A stretch of 64,000 bases of DNA, taken from contig JAJXVB010000004.1 of the NCBI GenBank assembly GCA_021782365.1, positions 124,001 to 188,000 of the forward strand, read 5' to 3'. Source of the DNA: Pseudomonadota bacterium (GTDB lineage: Bacteria; Pseudomonadota; Gammaproteobacteria; Burkholderiales; Gallionellaceae). The notes below the pieces were generated by a model. The model ran no database searches, was not told the origin of the DNA, and was given only the letters and a program-made list of their open reading frames with translations. The position numbers and the translations under genes were made by a program. Each line of letters begins with the position of its first letter. The first letter of the stretch is position 1. Below are positions 52,069 through 62,500 of the stretch, in pieces.

Positions 52069-52990
52069 AGCCCCCGCTTTCCACGGCCAGCCTTTCCGCC
52101 CCGTCCATCACGATGCAGCCTGTCCCTTGAACTATCCTTCCTATGCAGGCCAGCGGGACGCCGATCTCGAGCACATCCGAATGTCTCGAAGCGGGAACTG
52201 TGAAGCAGAGTTCGTAGTCGTCTCCTCCTGTGAGGATGAACCGCTTCGCAATTTCCTGATCGATGTGCTTCCGCATGATTTCCGATACGGGTATGGACCA
52301 AAAGTCGAGCACGGCCCCCACGCCGGACGCGGCAAGCACATGCCCAAGATCGGACAGCAGTCCGTCGGATATGTCTATCGCGCTGCTTGCAATCCCGCAA
52401 AGCGACTGGCCGAGGGCAACGCGCGGATCAGGCTTGTGGAGCGCGTTCGCGCATGCCAAAAACGCTTCCTGCTCCAGAACGATATTTCCTTTGAGGTGTG
52501 CCAACGCCAGCGCCGCATCCCCCAGATTTCCCGAAACCCATATCTCGTCGCCTGCTTTCGCGCCGCTGCGCTTCAACGCAAGATCGGCATCGACCTCACC
52601 CATGATCGTCACACATAGGTTGAGCGGGCCGCGCGTGGTATCCCCGCCGACAAGCGAGACATCATGGACATCCGCAAGCGCAAAAAAGCCTGAACTGAAT
52701 TTTTCGAGCCATGCTTCATCCGCTTCAGGCATCGCGATGGAAAGGGTCGCCCAGCGCGGAACCGCTCCCATCGCGGCCATGTCAGAGAGATTGACCGCCA
52801 GCGTCTTGTGCCCCAGTGAATAAGGATCTGCATCCGCAAAAAAATGCACGCCGCACACCAGCATATCGGTGGATACCGCAAGCACCTTGTTGTCACTTAC
52901 CCGCAGGAGCGCCGCATCATCCCCCACCCCGAGCAGAGCCGAAGGCGCTGGCCTTTCGAAATAGCGGCGTATCAGCTCGAACTCGTTCAT
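52052..52990 (-). CDS. thiL: Thiamine-monophosphate kinase
   Basis: It makes thiamine diphosphate from thiamine monophosphate. The 312-residue protein has the N-terminal VGDDAALL, NLSDMAAMGA and GGDTTRGP motifs and DISDGLLSDLG, which bind Mg-ATP and substrate. The overlap with pgpA and the 12-base gap to nusB fit a shared transcript. Confidence 0.96.
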   Translation of the reverse strand: MNEFELIRRYFERPAPSALLGVGDDAALLRVSDNKVLAVSTDMLVCGVHFFADADPYSLGHKTLAVNLSDMAAMGAVPRWATLSIAMPEADEAWLEKFSSGFFALADVHDVSLVGGDTTRGPLNLCVTIMGEVDADLALKRSGAKAGDEIWVSGNLGDAALALAHLKGNIVLEQEAFLACANALHKPDPRVALGQSLCGIASSAIDISDGLLSDLGHVLAASGVGAVLDFWSIPVSEIMRKHIDQEIAKRFILTGGDDYELCFTVPASRHSDVLEIGVPLACIGRIVQGTGCIVMDGAERLAVESGGYDHFR

Positions 52991-53002
52991 GAAGTAGGCT
53001 TG

Positions 53003-53446
53003 CTAGCGCCTCGCGTGCTCGAACTCGACTGCGCGCAGCTTGGGGGCTAGCTTGTCCAGCACGCCGTTCACGTATTTGTGCCCGTCCGTGCCGCCGAAAG
53101 TCTTGGCAAGTTCGACCGCCTCGTTGATGACCACCTTGTAGGGCACCTCGGGCTGATGTGCGAACTCGAATGCCGCAAGCAGCAGAACCGAATATTCGAC
53201 CGTGCTGAGCTCGGACACTCCCCTGTCCAGATGCGGCTCCAGCATCGCCTCAAGATCTCCGGGATTCGACAGCACCCCTCGCAGCAGCCTCGCATACATC
53301 GGCTTGTCGTAGCGACCCAGATTTTTTTCATTCTGCATCTGCTTTTCGATGTCGGATACCGTTGTCCCGGAAACGCGCCACTGGTAGATGCCCTGCATCA
53401 CGAGTTCCCTTGCGCGATGACGCGGACTCTTGTGCTGATCGTTCAT
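53003..53446 (-). CDS. nusB: Transcription antitermination factor NusB
   Basis: NusB acts with NusE (S10) in rRNA antitermination. This is a 147-residue all-helical protein: [19 protein letters not shown] and [27 protein letters not shown] match the family start and end. Its ATG overlaps the end of the lumazine synthase gene by 4 bases. Confidence 0.97.
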   Translation of the reverse strand: MNDQHKSPRHRARELVMQGIYQWRVSGTTVSDIEKQMQNEKNLGRYDKPMYARLLRGVLSNPGDLEAMLEPHLDRGVSELSTVEYSVLLLAAFEFAHQPEVPYKVVINEAVELAKTFGGTDGHKYVNGVLDKLAPKLRAVEFEHARR

Positions 53447-53895
53447 GACAGCCCACGCAACAGATTGGTCATTTCAATCGCGACCTCCGCGGCCTCCGCG
53501 CCTTTCACGCTGATGCGCGCCAATGCCTGGTCGTCATCTTCCGTAGTCAGGATCGCATTGGCGACCGGCACGCCGCTTACGAGCTGAACATCGCCTACAC
53601 CCCGCGCGGATTCATTCGAGACCACCTCGAAGTGATAGGTCTCGCCGCGTATCACCGCACCCAGTGCGATCAGCGCATCGAACCTCTCGCTCTTCGCCAT
53701 CCTGAGCAGCACGAGCGGTATCTCGAGCGCGCCTGGCACGGTCGCAAGCGTGATGCTGTCGTCGGCAACGCCAAGCTGCACAAGGCGGGCGCGGCATGAG
53801 GCGAGCAGCCCCTCGCACACCTCATGGTTGAAGCGGCTTTGCACGATGCCTATGCGCATCCCCTTGCCATCCAGATTCTTTTCTATTTCCTTCAT
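53443..53895 (-). CDS. ribH: 6,7-dimethyl-8-ribityllumazine synthase
   Basis: It joins the DHBP product of RibB with the pyrimidine from RibD. The 150-residue protein has [44 protein letters not shown] and a C-terminal RGL. The overlap with nusB downstream and ribBA upstream is typical of betaproteobacterial rib operons. Confidence 0.97.
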   Translation of the reverse strand: MKEIEKNLDGKGMRIGIVQSRFNHEVCEGLLASCRARLVQLGVADDSITLATVPGALEIPLVLLRMAKSERFDALIALGAVIRGETYHFEVVSNESARGVGDVQLVSGVPVANAILTTEDDDQALARISVKGAEAAEVAIEMTNLLRGLS

Positions 53896-54998
53896 ATTCC
53901 CGTTCCTTGTTCCTGATTCGCATAACCCACCACTTCCAGCCCGAAGCCTGCCATGCTGGGCATCCTGTGCGGAGTGGAAAGCAGACGCATCTTGCCCACC
54001 TTGAGATCGCGGAGTATCTGCGCGCCTATGCCATAGCTGCGCGAATCCCAGTGCTGCTGCGCGCCGGAATCGAGCGTTGCGCGGGAGAGCAGATCTTCAG
54101 GCGTCTCGCCGCGATGCAGAAGCACTAAAACACCCGCTCTTGCCTCGCTGATCCTCTGCAGCGCTTCGAGCACGCTGGTCGAATGCCCTTGCGAATCCGT
54201 TTCCAGAAAATCCATCACCGACAAGGGTTCATGCACGCGCACCAGAGTCTCCTGGTCCTGGGCGATCTCCCCCCTGGAGAGCGCAAGATGCGTGCGCTGG
54301 GTGGTCTTGTCGACATACACCATCAGGTCGAATTCGCCGTGCACGGTCTGCACGCGGCGATTCGAAACCCTCTCGACCAGCTTCTCATGGCGGCTGCGGT
54401 ATTCGATGAGATCCGCGATCGTGCCTATCTTCAGGCCGTGAAGTTTCGCATACTCGATGAGATCTGGCAGGCGCGCCATCTCGCCATCATCCTTGAGTAT
54501 CTCGCAGATCACCGAGGCAGGGGCCAATCCCGCCATCCTGGCGAGATCGCAGCCCGCCTCGGTGTGCCCTGCGCGCACCAGCACCCCGCCGTTTTGCGCG
54601 CGCAGCGGGAAGATATGGCCTGGCTGCACGATGTCGGCAGGCTTTGCGTTCCTGTCCGCTGCGGCAAGCACCGTGCGCGCACGGTCGGCCGCGGAAATTC
54701 CGGTCGTCACACCTGTGGCCGCCTCTATCGAAACCGTGAAGTTTGTAGCCAGACTCAAACCGTTCTCCCGGACCATCAGCGGCAGATTGAGCTGCTTGCA
54801 ATGCGCCTCGGTCAGGGTCAGACAGATCAGGCCGCGCCCATGCTTTGCCATGAAGTTGATCTTTTCTGGCGTCGCGAACTCGGCTGCGAAAACGAGATCC
54901 CCCTCGTTCTCGCGGTCTTCCTCGTCGACCAGGATGACCATGTTGCCTTTTCTGATCTCCTCGACGATTTCCTGTATCGGTGCAATATCTGTCATCAT
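53892..54998 (-). CDS. ribB: DHBP synthase with degenerate GTP cyclohydrolase II-like domain
   Basis: The first 200 residues are an intact 3,4-dihydroxy-2-butanone 4-phosphate synthase ([34 protein letters not shown]). The C-terminal 170 residues align with GTP cyclohydrolase II, but the zinc-cysteine segment (GxCxTGDxFGSxRCDCG) is replaced by [18 protein letters not shown], with no cysteines, so that activity is presumably lost. Such RibB-RibX fusions are known in betaproteobacteria; a separate RibA should exist elsewhere. I chose ATG 54998 (AAGG upstream). It runs with riboflavin synthase upstream and ribH downstream. Confidence 0.95.
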   Translation of the reverse strand: MMTDIAPIQEIVEEIRKGNMVILVDEEDRENEGDLVFAAEFATPEKINFMAKHGRGLICLTLTEAHCKQLNLPLMVRENGLSLATNFTVSIEAATGVTTGISAADRARTVLAAADRNAKPADIVQPGHIFPLRAQNGGVLVRAGHTEAGCDLARMAGLAPASVICEILKDDGEMARLPDLIEYAKLHGLKIGTIADLIEYRSRHEKLVERVSNRRVQTVHGEFDLMVYVDKTTQRTHLALSRGEIAQDQETLVRVHEPLSVMDFLETDSQGHSTSVLEALQRISEARAGVLVLLHRGETPEDLLSRATLDSGAQQHWDSRSYGIGAQILRDLKVGKMRLLSTPHRMPSMAGFGLEVVGYANQEQGTGI

Positions 54999-55048
54999 GA
55001 ATAACCTTAACAATGGCGTTTGCCATTCTACCATTTGCGCTGCCGCCC

Positions 55049-55324
55049 ATGACCAAACAAAAATACTGGTCCGCCAGGGTGGGCCAGGAAAGCTCGGCGC
55101 TGGATCTTGAAGCAGGCGTTTTCAGCCTGCGCGATCCCTTGCGCATCGCTGAATCATTGAGGAAGTCGGCAGAAGAAAGCACGCGCCGCAAGGCAGCACC
55201 ATTCAACTCGGCGATGTCCATGCTGAACTTCTACATCAACCGAGCAGGCAAGAATCTGGGCGAAGAACAGAGGCGGGTTCTGGAGCAGGCGAAGAATGAG
55301 TTGCGCAGGCTATATGGCCGCTAG
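55049..55324 (+). CDS. DUF3175-family small protein
   Basis: This 91-residue protein has YWSARVGQESSALDLEAGVF and PFNSAMSMLNFYINRAGKNL, the signatures of DUF3175. It lies on the opposite strand between ribBA and riboflavin synthase, and its end overlaps the synthase end by 4 bases. The function is unknown. Confidence 0.85.
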   Translation: MTKQKYWSARVGQESSALDLEAGVFSLRDPLRIAESLRKSAEESTRRKAAPFNSAMSMLNFYINRAGKNLGEEQRRVLEQAKNELRRLYGR

Positions 55325-55917
55325 GACTGGCCCGCCGTCATCATGCGCTCGACATAGCGCGCGATCAGGTCGATCTCGAGGTTCACTCTCGAGCCTTGCT
55401 TCAGCTCGTTCAATGTCGTCGCATCGAGCGTGTGCGGAATCAGGTTCATCTCGAACTCGTCACCTGCGACGCGGTTCACGGTCAGGCTCACGCCGTTGAT
55501 TGCGATCGAACCCTTGGCCGCGATGTACTTGGCAAGCGCATGAGGCGCGCGCACGATCAGCCGCCAGCTCTCGCCGATGTCGTTGAATGCGACGACCTCT
55601 CCCACGCCGTCCACATGGCCGCTCACGAGATGGCCTCCAAGCCGGTCCGAGAGCCTGAGCGCCTTCTCGAGGTTTACATGATTTCCTTGCTTTTCAAGCC
55701 CTGTCGTGCAATTCAGCGTTTCGACAGAGACATCGGCGACGAACTTGCGCCCCTCTATTTCCACGGCTGTCAGGCATACGCCGTTGACCGCGATGCTGTC
55801 GCCGATCTGCACATCGTTCATGTCCAGCGACTCCGCCGCCACGGTGAGCCGCAAACCGCCCTCCCGCTCTTCGGCCTTAGCTATCATTCCCACATCCGCA
55901 ACGATCCCGCTAAACAT
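55321..55917 (-). CDS. ribE: Riboflavin synthase, alpha chain
   Basis: The enzyme dismutates two lumazine molecules to riboflavin. The 198-residue protein has two similar barrel domains; motifs are MFSGIVADVG, GDSIAVNGVCLTA, SGHVDGVGEV and GSIAINGVSLTV. (Also called ribC in some species.) The start overlaps ribD by 8 bases. Confidence 0.97.
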   Translation of the reverse strand: MFSGIVADVGMIAKAEEREGGLRLTVAAESLDMNDVQIGDSIAVNGVCLTAVEIEGRKFVADVSVETLNCTTGLEKQGNHVNLEKALRLSDRLGGHLVSGHVDGVGEVVAFNDIGESWRLIVRAPHALAKYIAAKGSIAINGVSLTVNRVAGDEFEMNLIPHTLDATTLNELKQGSRVNLEIDLIARYVERMMTAGQS

Positions 55918-57001
55918 GTTTCACCTCCGCACTGATACGCAAATCACTTCCCACCCGCCTTACATCCTTCCAGACCAGATCGACGCGCTGATCCAGACTT
56001 GAAATCTCGCCCAGGGCTGCGATGCCGCGCGCCATGTCGCCAAGCAGGGAAGGCGCGACATAGAGCAGCAGTTCGTCCACCAGCTTCTCCCTGAGAAGCG
56101 CGCCATTGAGGGCAGCTCCCGCCTCGACCAGGAGTTCGTTGCAGCCGCGCCCAGCCAGATCTCTCAGCACGAAAGGCAGATCGAGCCGCCCGGCAACACT
56201 CGGCGCAACCGCAACCTCAACCCCGATGCCTTGAAGCCTCGCGATCTTGTCGATATCTTCAGTTGAACTGTATATCAATGTGCCGCCACCCTGGAGGACG
56301 CGCGCATCGGGGTCCATGCGCAATCTGCTGTCCAGTACAACCCGAAGCGGCTGCCGCTCGCATTCGACATCGCGCACGTCAAGCCTCGCATTGTCCGAGA
56401 GTATGGTGTTGATCCCCGTCATCACCGCGCACGAGCGGGCGCGCACCCTCTGCACGTCGAGCCTCGCATCGGCGCCCGTGATCCACTGGCTCTCTCCGTT
56501 TGCAAGCGCAGTCCGGCCATCGAGACTCATGCCGATCTTGCTCGTGACGCGGGGCAAGCCTCGCGTCATGCGGGAGACGAACCCGGCATTGAGCTCATGG
56601 GCGGCCGCCTCAATCAGCCCGCATTCGACCTTTATGCCAGCATCCCTTAGCCTCGCGATGCCGGATCCTGCAACCCTGGGGTTCGGGTCCTGCATCGCCA
56701 CCACGACTCTCGCGACCCCCGCCTCTATCAGCGCATCGGCGCAGGGAGGGGTTCTGCCGAAATGGCTGCAAGGCTCGAGCGTGACATAGGCTGTAGCACC
56801 CTTTGCTGCGCTTCCTGCATCGCGCAGCGCATGCACCTCCGCATGCGGCTCTCCAGCTCTCCTGTGCCAGCCGCTGCCCACGCGCTTCCCGTCCTTGACC
56901 AGAATACAGCCCACTCTAGGATTGGGCGAGGCAGTGTTGATGCCCTTTTCCGCGAGCCTTAGCGCTTCGCCCATCCAGAGATGATCTTCCGCGCTGTACA
57001 T
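55910..57001 (-). CDS. ribD: Bifunctional riboflavin deaminase/reductase
   Basis: The N-terminal cytidine-deaminase domain binds zinc with HAEVHAL and PCSHFGRTPPCADAL; the C-terminal reductase domain starts near TSKIGMSLDGRTALANGESQWITG. The 363-residue length is typical. Its ATG overlaps the nrdR stop by 1 base (TGATG). Confidence 0.97.
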   Translation of the reverse strand: MYSAEDHLWMGEALRLAEKGINTASPNPRVGCILVKDGKRVGSGWHRRAGEPHAEVHALRDAGSAAKGATAYVTLEPCSHFGRTPPCADALIEAGVARVVVAMQDPNPRVAGSGIARLRDAGIKVECGLIEAAAHELNAGFVSRMTRGLPRVTSKIGMSLDGRTALANGESQWITGADARLDVQRVRARSCAVMTGINTILSDNARLDVRDVECERQPLRVVLDSRLRMDPDARVLQGGGTLIYSSTEDIDKIARLQGIGVEVAVAPSVAGRLDLPFVLRDLAGRGCNELLVEAGAALNGALLREKLVDELLLYVAPSLLGDMARGIAALGEISSLDQRVDLVWKDVRRVGSDLRISAEVKHV

Positions 57002-57465
57002 CAGCCCTCGCTCGGCGCCCTGCGCACCGCCTTGACGGCCTCCGCGAAGTCGCCCACATCCTGGAAGCTTTTGTAAACGGAGGCGAAGCGGATGTAGGCG
57101 ACCTTGTCCAGCTTAAGAAGCTCCTGCATCACCATCTCGCCCACCTGCCTCGAACCCACCTCCCGTTCGCCGAGCTGGTAGAGCTGCTGCGTCACGCGAT
57201 CTATCGCGGCATCGATCGCCTCTGTCGACACCGGCCTCTTGTGCAAGGCGCGCTTGAAGCTGGTGCGCAGCTTCCCTGCATCGAATTCGCTCCTGGTCCC
57301 GTTCTGCTTGACCACCTGCGGCATCCTGAGCTCCACCGTCTCATAGGTCGTGAAACGCTTGTCGCAGGACATGCAGCGGCGGCGGCGGCGTATACTGTCG
57401 CCTTCCTCGCTTTCGCGGGTATCCACCACCTGCGTATCCGGACCTTTACAGAATGGGCATCTCAT
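57001..57465 (-). CDS. nrdR: Ribonucleotide reductase transcriptional repressor NrdR
   Basis: NrdR senses ATP/dATP and represses nrd genes. The 154-residue protein has an N-terminal zinc ribbon (MRCPFCKG ... RCMSCDKRF) and an ATP-cone (about 49-139, [24 protein letters not shown]). It sits between glyA and ribD as in many proteobacteria. Its likely target is the pair of boxes upstream of nrdA in this window. Confidence 0.98.
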   Translation of the reverse strand: MRCPFCKGPDTQVVDTRESEEGDSIRRRRRCMSCDKRFTTYETVELRMPQVVKQNGTRSEFDAGKLRTSFKRALHKRPVSTEAIDAAIDRVTQQLYQLGEREVGSRQVGEMVMQELLKLDKVAYIRFASVYKSFQDVGDFAEAVKAVRRAPSEG

Positions 57466-57570
57466 AAGGAGTGAGGAATGAAAATCCAGGATTGAGGATT
57501 GAGGATTGAAAAGTGGGAGGCACTTCGATCCATGCTTCTCATTCCTCGCTCCACGATCCTCAATCCCGCT

Positions 57571-58815
57571 TTAACCATATACCGGGAATTTCGCAGTGAG
57601 CTTCCTGACTTCCGATGTCACGCGTCCGATCACCTGTTCGTCGTTCGGCGCATCCAGCACATCCGCGATCAGGTTGGCAAGCTGCTCCGCCTCGAGCTCC
57701 TGAAAGCCGCGCGTGGTCATCGCGGGGCTGCCTATGCGTATGCCGGATGTGACAAAAGGCTTCTGGGGATCGTTGGGTATCGCGTTCTTGTTGACCGTGA
57801 TATGAGCGCGCCCGAGGACAGCCTCCGCATCCTTGCCTGTCAGGTTCTTGGCTCTCAAGTCGACCAGGAAGACATGGCTGTCTGTGCGGCCGGATACGAT
57901 GCGAAGCCCTCTTTCCTGAAGCACGCGCGTCATCACGCGCGCATTCTCGACGACCTGGCGCTGGTAAACCTTGAACTCGTGGCTTGCGGCCTCCCTGAAT
58001 GCGACCGCCTTGGCCGCGATCACATGCATCAGAGGCCCTCCCTGAAGAGAAGGGAAAATTGCGGAATTGAGCGCCTTCTCGTGCTCCGCATTGGCGAGTA
58101 TCAGCCCGCCTCTCGGCCCGCGCAGCGTCTTGTGCGTGGTAGTGGTCACGAAATCCGCGATACCCACCGGGCTGGGGTAGACGCCTGCCGCGATAAGCCC
58201 TGCATAATGCGCCATGTCAACGAAGAGATAGGCGCCCACGCTGTCGGCGATCTGCCTGAAGCGCTTCCAGTCTATCACCAAGGCATAGGCGGATGCGCCC
58301 GCCACGATCATTTTGGGCTTGTGCTCCATCGCAAGCGCCTCTACCTGATCGTAGTCGATTTCTTCTTTCTCGTTCAAACCATACTGGACCGCGTTGTAGA
58401 GCTTGCCGCTGATGTTCACCGTAGCGCCATGCGTGAGATGACCGCCGTGCGCTAACGACATGCCGAGTATCGTGTCACCCGGTTTCAGAACCGAGGCGTA
58501 AACCGCCTGATTGGCCTGAGAGCCTGAATGCGGCTGCACGTTCGCATATTCCGCGCCGAACAGCGCCTTTGCCCTGTCTATCGCGAGCTGCTCCGCCACG
58601 TCCACATATTCGCAGCCGCCGTAATAGCGCTTGCCCGGATAGCCTTCAGCATACTTGTTGGTAAGCCGGCTTCCCTGCGCCTCCATGACCGCGGGGCTGG
58701 TGTAGTTTTCCGATGCGATCAGCTCGATGTGGTCTTCCTGGCGGCGGTTTTCGTTCTGGATCGCGACCCAAAGTTCCGGATCGGTGACGGCGATGGTATT
58801 TTTGCTCGAGAACAT
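57571..58815 (-). CDS. glyA: Serine hydroxymethyltransferase
   Basis: It converts serine and tetrahydrofolate to glycine and methylene-THF. The 414-residue protein has the PLP lysine in [15 protein letters not shown] and [20 protein letters not shown] near the N-terminus. The glyA-nrdR-ribD order is conserved. A short repeat (AGGATTGAGGATTG, 57486-57506, with an inverted partner near 57558) lies in the glyA-nrdR gap. Confidence 0.98.
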   Translation of the reverse strand: MFSSKNTIAVTDPELWVAIQNENRRQEDHIELIASENYTSPAVMEAQGSRLTNKYAEGYPGKRYYGGCEYVDVAEQLAIDRAKALFGAEYANVQPHSGSQANQAVYASVLKPGDTILGMSLAHGGHLTHGATVNISGKLYNAVQYGLNEKEEIDYDQVEALAMEHKPKMIVAGASAYALVIDWKRFRQIADSVGAYLFVDMAHYAGLIAAGVYPSPVGIADFVTTTTHKTLRGPRGGLILANAEHEKALNSAIFPSLQGGPLMHVIAAKAVAFREAASHEFKVYQRQVVENARVMTRVLQERGLRIVSGRTDSHVFLVDLRAKNLTGKDAEAVLGRAHITVNKNAIPNDPQKPFVTSGIRIGSPAMTTRGFQELEAEQLANLIADVLDAPNDEQVIGRVTSEVRKLTAKFPVYG

Positions 58816-58882
58816 GGCGATTCCTGATTTATGAAATAGCGCAATTCTACCATGCCCCAGGCCTTGCTTGCCTGCAAGCGGC

Positions 58883-61336
58883 CTAGATGTGGTAATGGGG
58901 CACGATAGGCCTGAAGAACCTCACGACTTCCGGCTTCCCGAGATGATAGCCCTGAGCATAATCGATGCCGTATGACCGCAAGAGCTCCATCGTCGCCTCG
59001 TCCTCGACGAATTCCGCAATGGTCTTCTTGCCCAGCGCATGTGCGATCTCGCTCATCGCCTTCACCATCGCCTGATCGACCGGATTGTTGGCCATGTTCT
59101 TCACGAAGCGCCCGTCGATCTTCACGAAATCCACCGGTAGATCGCTCAGATACGCAAAGGAAGACATCCCTGAACCGAAATCATCGAGAGAGGTCTTGCA
59201 TCCTATCTGCCTGAGGCTACGCAGAAACTCGACCGCTATAGACATGTCCGCGATGGCCGCCGTCTCGGTGACCTCGAAGGTGAGCGCGGAGGGATCAAGC
59301 TCGCTTCGGCGCAGCGTTTCATATATCAGGTCGCGCACACTGCTATCCGAGAGCGTCTGCCCGGAAAGATTGATCGAATAACGCATTTCTGGCTGATCCT
59401 TGCGCTGTTCGACAAGCGTCTCTATCGCATTGGCGATCACCCACCTGTCGATCGCCACGGCAAGGCCGAAGCGCTCTGCGGAAGGCAGGAATGCGCCCGG
59501 CATGATCAGATTATTCTGCTCATCGAGCATGCGGATCAGGACTTCATGCGATTCGATCTCGCCGCTATGCGTGGTCACGATGGGCTGGCAGGCCAGCGCG
59601 AAGCCGCCTCTCTCCACCGCCTCCCTGATGCGCCTCGACCAGCCCATGTCCGTGGACATGGCTTCGACGTTGACCTCATCAGTCTTGTTGAACAAGTGCA
59701 CCCTGTTGCGCCCTCCCCGCTTCGCGATATGGCAGGCGATGTCGGCATGCGACAGCGTCTCTGCAGCCGACCGGGTTTGCTCGGTGATCAGCGCAACGCC
59801 GACAGAGCAACCGATATCGACCTGCTCTGCGCCATTCCTGAAAGGGTAATCCGCGAGCGCCTTGCGGAAGGACTCCGCGGAATTGCCGATCTGGTCTTCC
59901 GGTATGTTGTACAAGAGCACCGTGAATTCGTCTCCACCCAGCCTTGCGACGAGATCGCTCTTGCGGGCGCGCTTGTTGAGTATCGTGCTGATCTCCTTGA
60001 GCAGTCTGTCTCCCGCGCCATGCCCCATGGTGTCGTTGACGTACTTGAAGTGATCGAGATCGATATAGAACAAGGCGCTGGTCTGCCGGGTTCTCCTGGT
60101 CAGCTCGACCAGACGCTCGAGCGAATCCTGAAAATAGCTGCGGTTATAAAGGCCGGTCAGCCCGTCGTGCTCTGCCATCGCCTTCAGATGCTCCATCAGC
60201 GCCTTGCGCTCGCTGATGTCGTCCGCCAGCGCCGTGTACATCACCTGGTCTTCCAGAATGACCTTGCTTATCTTGAGCGCCATGTGGAAACTCGTGCCGT
60301 TCTTGCGCCGCCCCAGAACCTCTCCCTCGCCTCCGAGAAGCCGACCGACCCCCTCGTTCATGAAGTTTTCGAGATGGCTTTTCGCTCGGTCCGGCACATC
60401 GGGCGGCGGCATCAACAGCGTGATCTCGCCCCCGATGATTTCATTCTCATCGTAGCCGAAGAGTTGCTCTGCCGAGCGGTTGAAGCTGCGTATGACACCC
60501 TGCCTGTCGAAGGTCACGATGCCCTCTGCCGCATTGTCCAGAATCGCCACATAGCGCGCCTCGCTCGCCGCGATCTGCCGGTTTCTCGCGACCAGATCCT
60601 GGCGCATCAGCTCGAGGTCATTCCCCAGGCCCGAAATTTCCGAGATATTGCTCTCGACATTCAGCGCTTGATCCATATGCCCGGAGGCAATCTGTCTGCA
60701 AGCCTGCTGCAGCGTCCTGATCGGCTTGCTGAGGCGCATCGCAAGGGAAGCCACGATCAACGTAAGCGCCCACATGTAGACCAGCGCGAACACGATGCTG
60801 CGGTGCACCATGTGCCTGATCTGCTGATCAAGCCTCAGCTCGTCATAGCCCATCTTGAGCGTGCCGGCAATCTTCCCATCGGCATCCCTGATGGGCTCGG
60901 AAAGATAGTACACATGGTCGCTATTTCCTCCAAACACAGTATCAGGATGAAATTTAAGGCTAGCATCCTTGGCCATGCTGAACTTGCCCACGCCCCTGAT
61001 TCCTGTCAGATCGACATAGACCACGCCGTGCGATTTCATCATGTTGCTGAACATGCTCGAGACAGTTTGCGCATCCGCCCCGCGCCCCAGGATATCGGCA
61101 AGCGAACGCGTCTCCTCGTGTATGTTCTTTACGAAGAACTCCTTCTGCACATTGATCGACACGAGCAGGATGCTCGCCAGCAATAACGTGCCGAAGATCA
61201 GCGTGAGCACCAGAATGGAGACGATCATCTTCCCCAGAAGGCTTTGCATGAACAGACTCACCGGGCGTTTCGGCTTGTCTGTTTGAAGCGCTATGGGCAG
61301 ATCGGAAGGCCTTTCCCGAAATACCGTTTCAGTCAA
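58883..61336 (-). CDS. Membrane-bound GGDEF/EAL sensor protein
   Basis: This is an 817-residue c-di-GMP protein: TM helix ([23 protein letters not shown]), a periplasmic sensor part, a second TM helix near residue 190, HAMP, a PAS domain ([21 protein letters not shown]), a GGDEF domain with the intact motif GGDEF ([13 protein letters not shown]) and an EAL domain whose signature reads EVL (ESHEVLIRM) with DDFGSG later. It can in principle make and degrade c-di-GMP; which side dominates is not clear. It likely links an external signal to biofilm or exopolysaccharide control. Its start overlaps the small membrane gene by 8 bases. Confidence 0.95.
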   Translation of the reverse strand: MTETVFRERPSDLPIALQTDKPKRPVSLFMQSLLGKMIVSILVLTLIFGTLLLASILLVSINVQKEFFVKNIHEETRSLADILGRGADAQTVSSMFSNMMKSHGVVYVDLTGIRGVGKFSMAKDASLKFHPDTVFGGNSDHVYYLSEPIRDADGKIAGTLKMGYDELRLDQQIRHMVHRSIVFALVYMWALTLIVASLAMRLSKPIRTLQQACRQIASGHMDQALNVESNISEISGLGNDLELMRQDLVARNRQIAASEARYVAILDNAAEGIVTFDRQGVIRSFNRSAEQLFGYDENEIIGGEITLLMPPPDVPDRAKSHLENFMNEGVGRLLGGEGEVLGRRKNGTSFHMALKISKVILEDQVMYTALADDISERKALMEHLKAMAEHDGLTGLYNRSYFQDSLERLVELTRRTRQTSALFYIDLDHFKYVNDTMGHGAGDRLLKEISTILNKRARKSDLVARLGGDEFTVLLYNIPEDQIGNSAESFRKALADYPFRNGAEQVDIGCSVGVALITEQTRSAAETLSHADIACHIAKRGGRNRVHLFNKTDEVNVEAMSTDMGWSRRIREAVERGGFALACQPIVTTHSGEIESHEVLIRMLDEQNNLIMPGAFLPSAERFGLAVAIDRWVIANAIETLVEQRKDQPEMRYSINLSGQTLSDSSVRDLIYETLRRSELDPSALTFEVTETAAIADMSIAVEFLRSLRQIGCKTSLDDFGSGMSSFAYLSDLPVDFVKIDGRFVKNMANNPVDQAMVKAMSEIAHALGKKTIAEFVEDEATMELLRSYGIDYAQGYHLGKPEVVRFFRPIVPHYHI

Positions 61337-61529
61337 TTCCTGCCGCCTTCAGCACGATTTCCAGAGGGCATACCTTGGTGAAGGCGCTCTGAAAAAGGTT
61401 GAATCCGATGAAAATGGCAAGCCATAACCAATTGACATCCAGAAACAGCGGGCTGCCCTGCATGCCGAGCGCGACAGACAAAAGAACAAAAAAACCCGCG
61501 ACCATTCTGACTATGTGTGTTGCCGTCAT
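61329..61529 (-). CDS. DUF2892-type small membrane protein (YgaP-like)
   Basis: This 66-residue protein has two hydrophobic segments and the terminal [13 protein letters not shown], the pattern of DUF2892/YgaP-TM proteins. GGGAGAGG stands just before the ATG at 61529; the longer frame is not supported. It overlaps the start of the GGDEF/EAL gene. Family members are often near sulfur-transfer proteins, but no rhodanese is fused here. Confidence 0.85.
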   Translation of the reverse strand: MTATHIVRMVAGFFVLLSVALGMQGSPLFLDVNWLWLAIFIGFNLFQSAFTKVCPLEIVLKAAGID

Positions 61530-61585
61530 GTGCCTCTCCCCTTCTAAAATAGCGTGCTTTTGGCGCACGTCTGAATTATCTTGAT

Positions 61586-62440
61586 TCAATCGCCGACGAA
61601 GCGGTAGCAATTCCTTCCGTCATTCTTTGCCAGATACATCGCAGCGTCGGCTATCTTCACGAGTTGCTCGGCCGTTTGCCCATGGTCAGGATAGAGGGCG
61701 ATGCCTATGCTCACACTCACCGAACATTCCTTCCCGTTCAGCGGAAAGGGGCTCGAGATGGCCTCGATGATTTTCTTCGCGACGCGATCCTTGTTCGCAG
61801 CCGTCTTCACATTGCAGAGTATCACGGTGAATTCATCTCCGCCCATGCGCGCAACCGTGTCGGACGCGCGAACGCAGGCGCGTATTCTTCTTGCAGCCTC
61901 GCACAAGAGCGCATCGCCGACACCGTGGCCGAACGCATCGTTAATCCCTTTGAAGCCGTCGAGATCGAGATAGAGGACGGCAAAAGTCTCCTTTTCGCGA
62001 CTCGCCCTCGAGATCGCCTGGTTCAGCCTGTCGTAGAAGAGTATCCGGTTCGGCAGCCCGGTCAGGGAATCGTGATGCGCAAGCTCCGTGACTCGCTCGT
62101 TGGTCCGCTTCAAACGAGTCAGCAGAGTCCAGATGAAGCGAGCCTGGAAGCCGCCGATGATATTCCCGCTTCCCAGCCTCGATTCGACATGGTCGGTGAT
62201 GCTGTCATCCCCGGTGAGATTGAAGGCGAGGCAGGGACTGCATTCCTCGACGGCATTGGCAAGATCGGTGAAACTTCGAATCTTGAGACTCTTCGCAATG
62301 GCAAGCGCAGGCGCTTGCGGATCGACATCGACGATGCCCACCACCTTGATCAGCGGGTCATCGCTGAAAAGCTCAAGCATCGCGGTGCCGCCGCGTCCTG
62401 CGCCTATGACGAGTATTCTTTGGACCCTGGGTGCTGCCAT
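61586..62440 (-). CDS. Rossmann-domain/GGDEF fusion protein
   Basis: The N-terminal 110 residues form a nucleotide-binding Rossmann-like domain (RILVIGAGRGGTAMLELF with GxGxxG, then VVGIVDVDPQA), resembling NAD(P)- or CoA-binding domains of the Rex/DHDPR kind. Residues about 120-284 are a GGDEF diguanylate cyclase (LDLDGFKGINDAFGHGVGD, ARMGGDEFTVIL). No membrane helix is present. This suggests redox- or metabolite-controlled c-di-GMP synthesis, an inference. It lies 56 bases upstream of the small membrane gene, in the same direction. Confidence 0.93.
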   Translation of the reverse strand: MAAPRVQRILVIGAGRGGTAMLELFSDDPLIKVVGIVDVDPQAPALAIAKSLKIRSFTDLANAVEECSPCLAFNLTGDDSITDHVESRLGSGNIIGGFQARFIWTLLTRLKRTNERVTELAHHDSLTGLPNRILFYDRLNQAISRASREKETFAVLYLDLDGFKGINDAFGHGVGDALLCEAARRIRACVRASDTVARMGGDEFTVILCNVKTAANKDRVAKKIIEAISSPFPLNGKECSVSVSIGIALYPDHGQTAEQLVKIADAAMYLAKNDGRNCYRFVGD

Positions 62441-62500
62441 CGCATGTCCTTCTGCAATGAAGTATTCAAGATACTATCATCTCCCTGAAAAACTGTCGCG

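Noticed and set aside
54999..55320. FMN riboswitch upstream of ribBA
   Set aside because: The conserved RFN boxes (such as AGGGTGAAATTCCC) are not present; the region holds the DUF3175 gene.
57486..57568. Inverted GGATTGAGGAT/ATCCTCAATCC repeats as a terminator of glyA-nrdR
   Set aside because: Loop of over 50 bases and no U-run; kept only as a note in the glyA entry.
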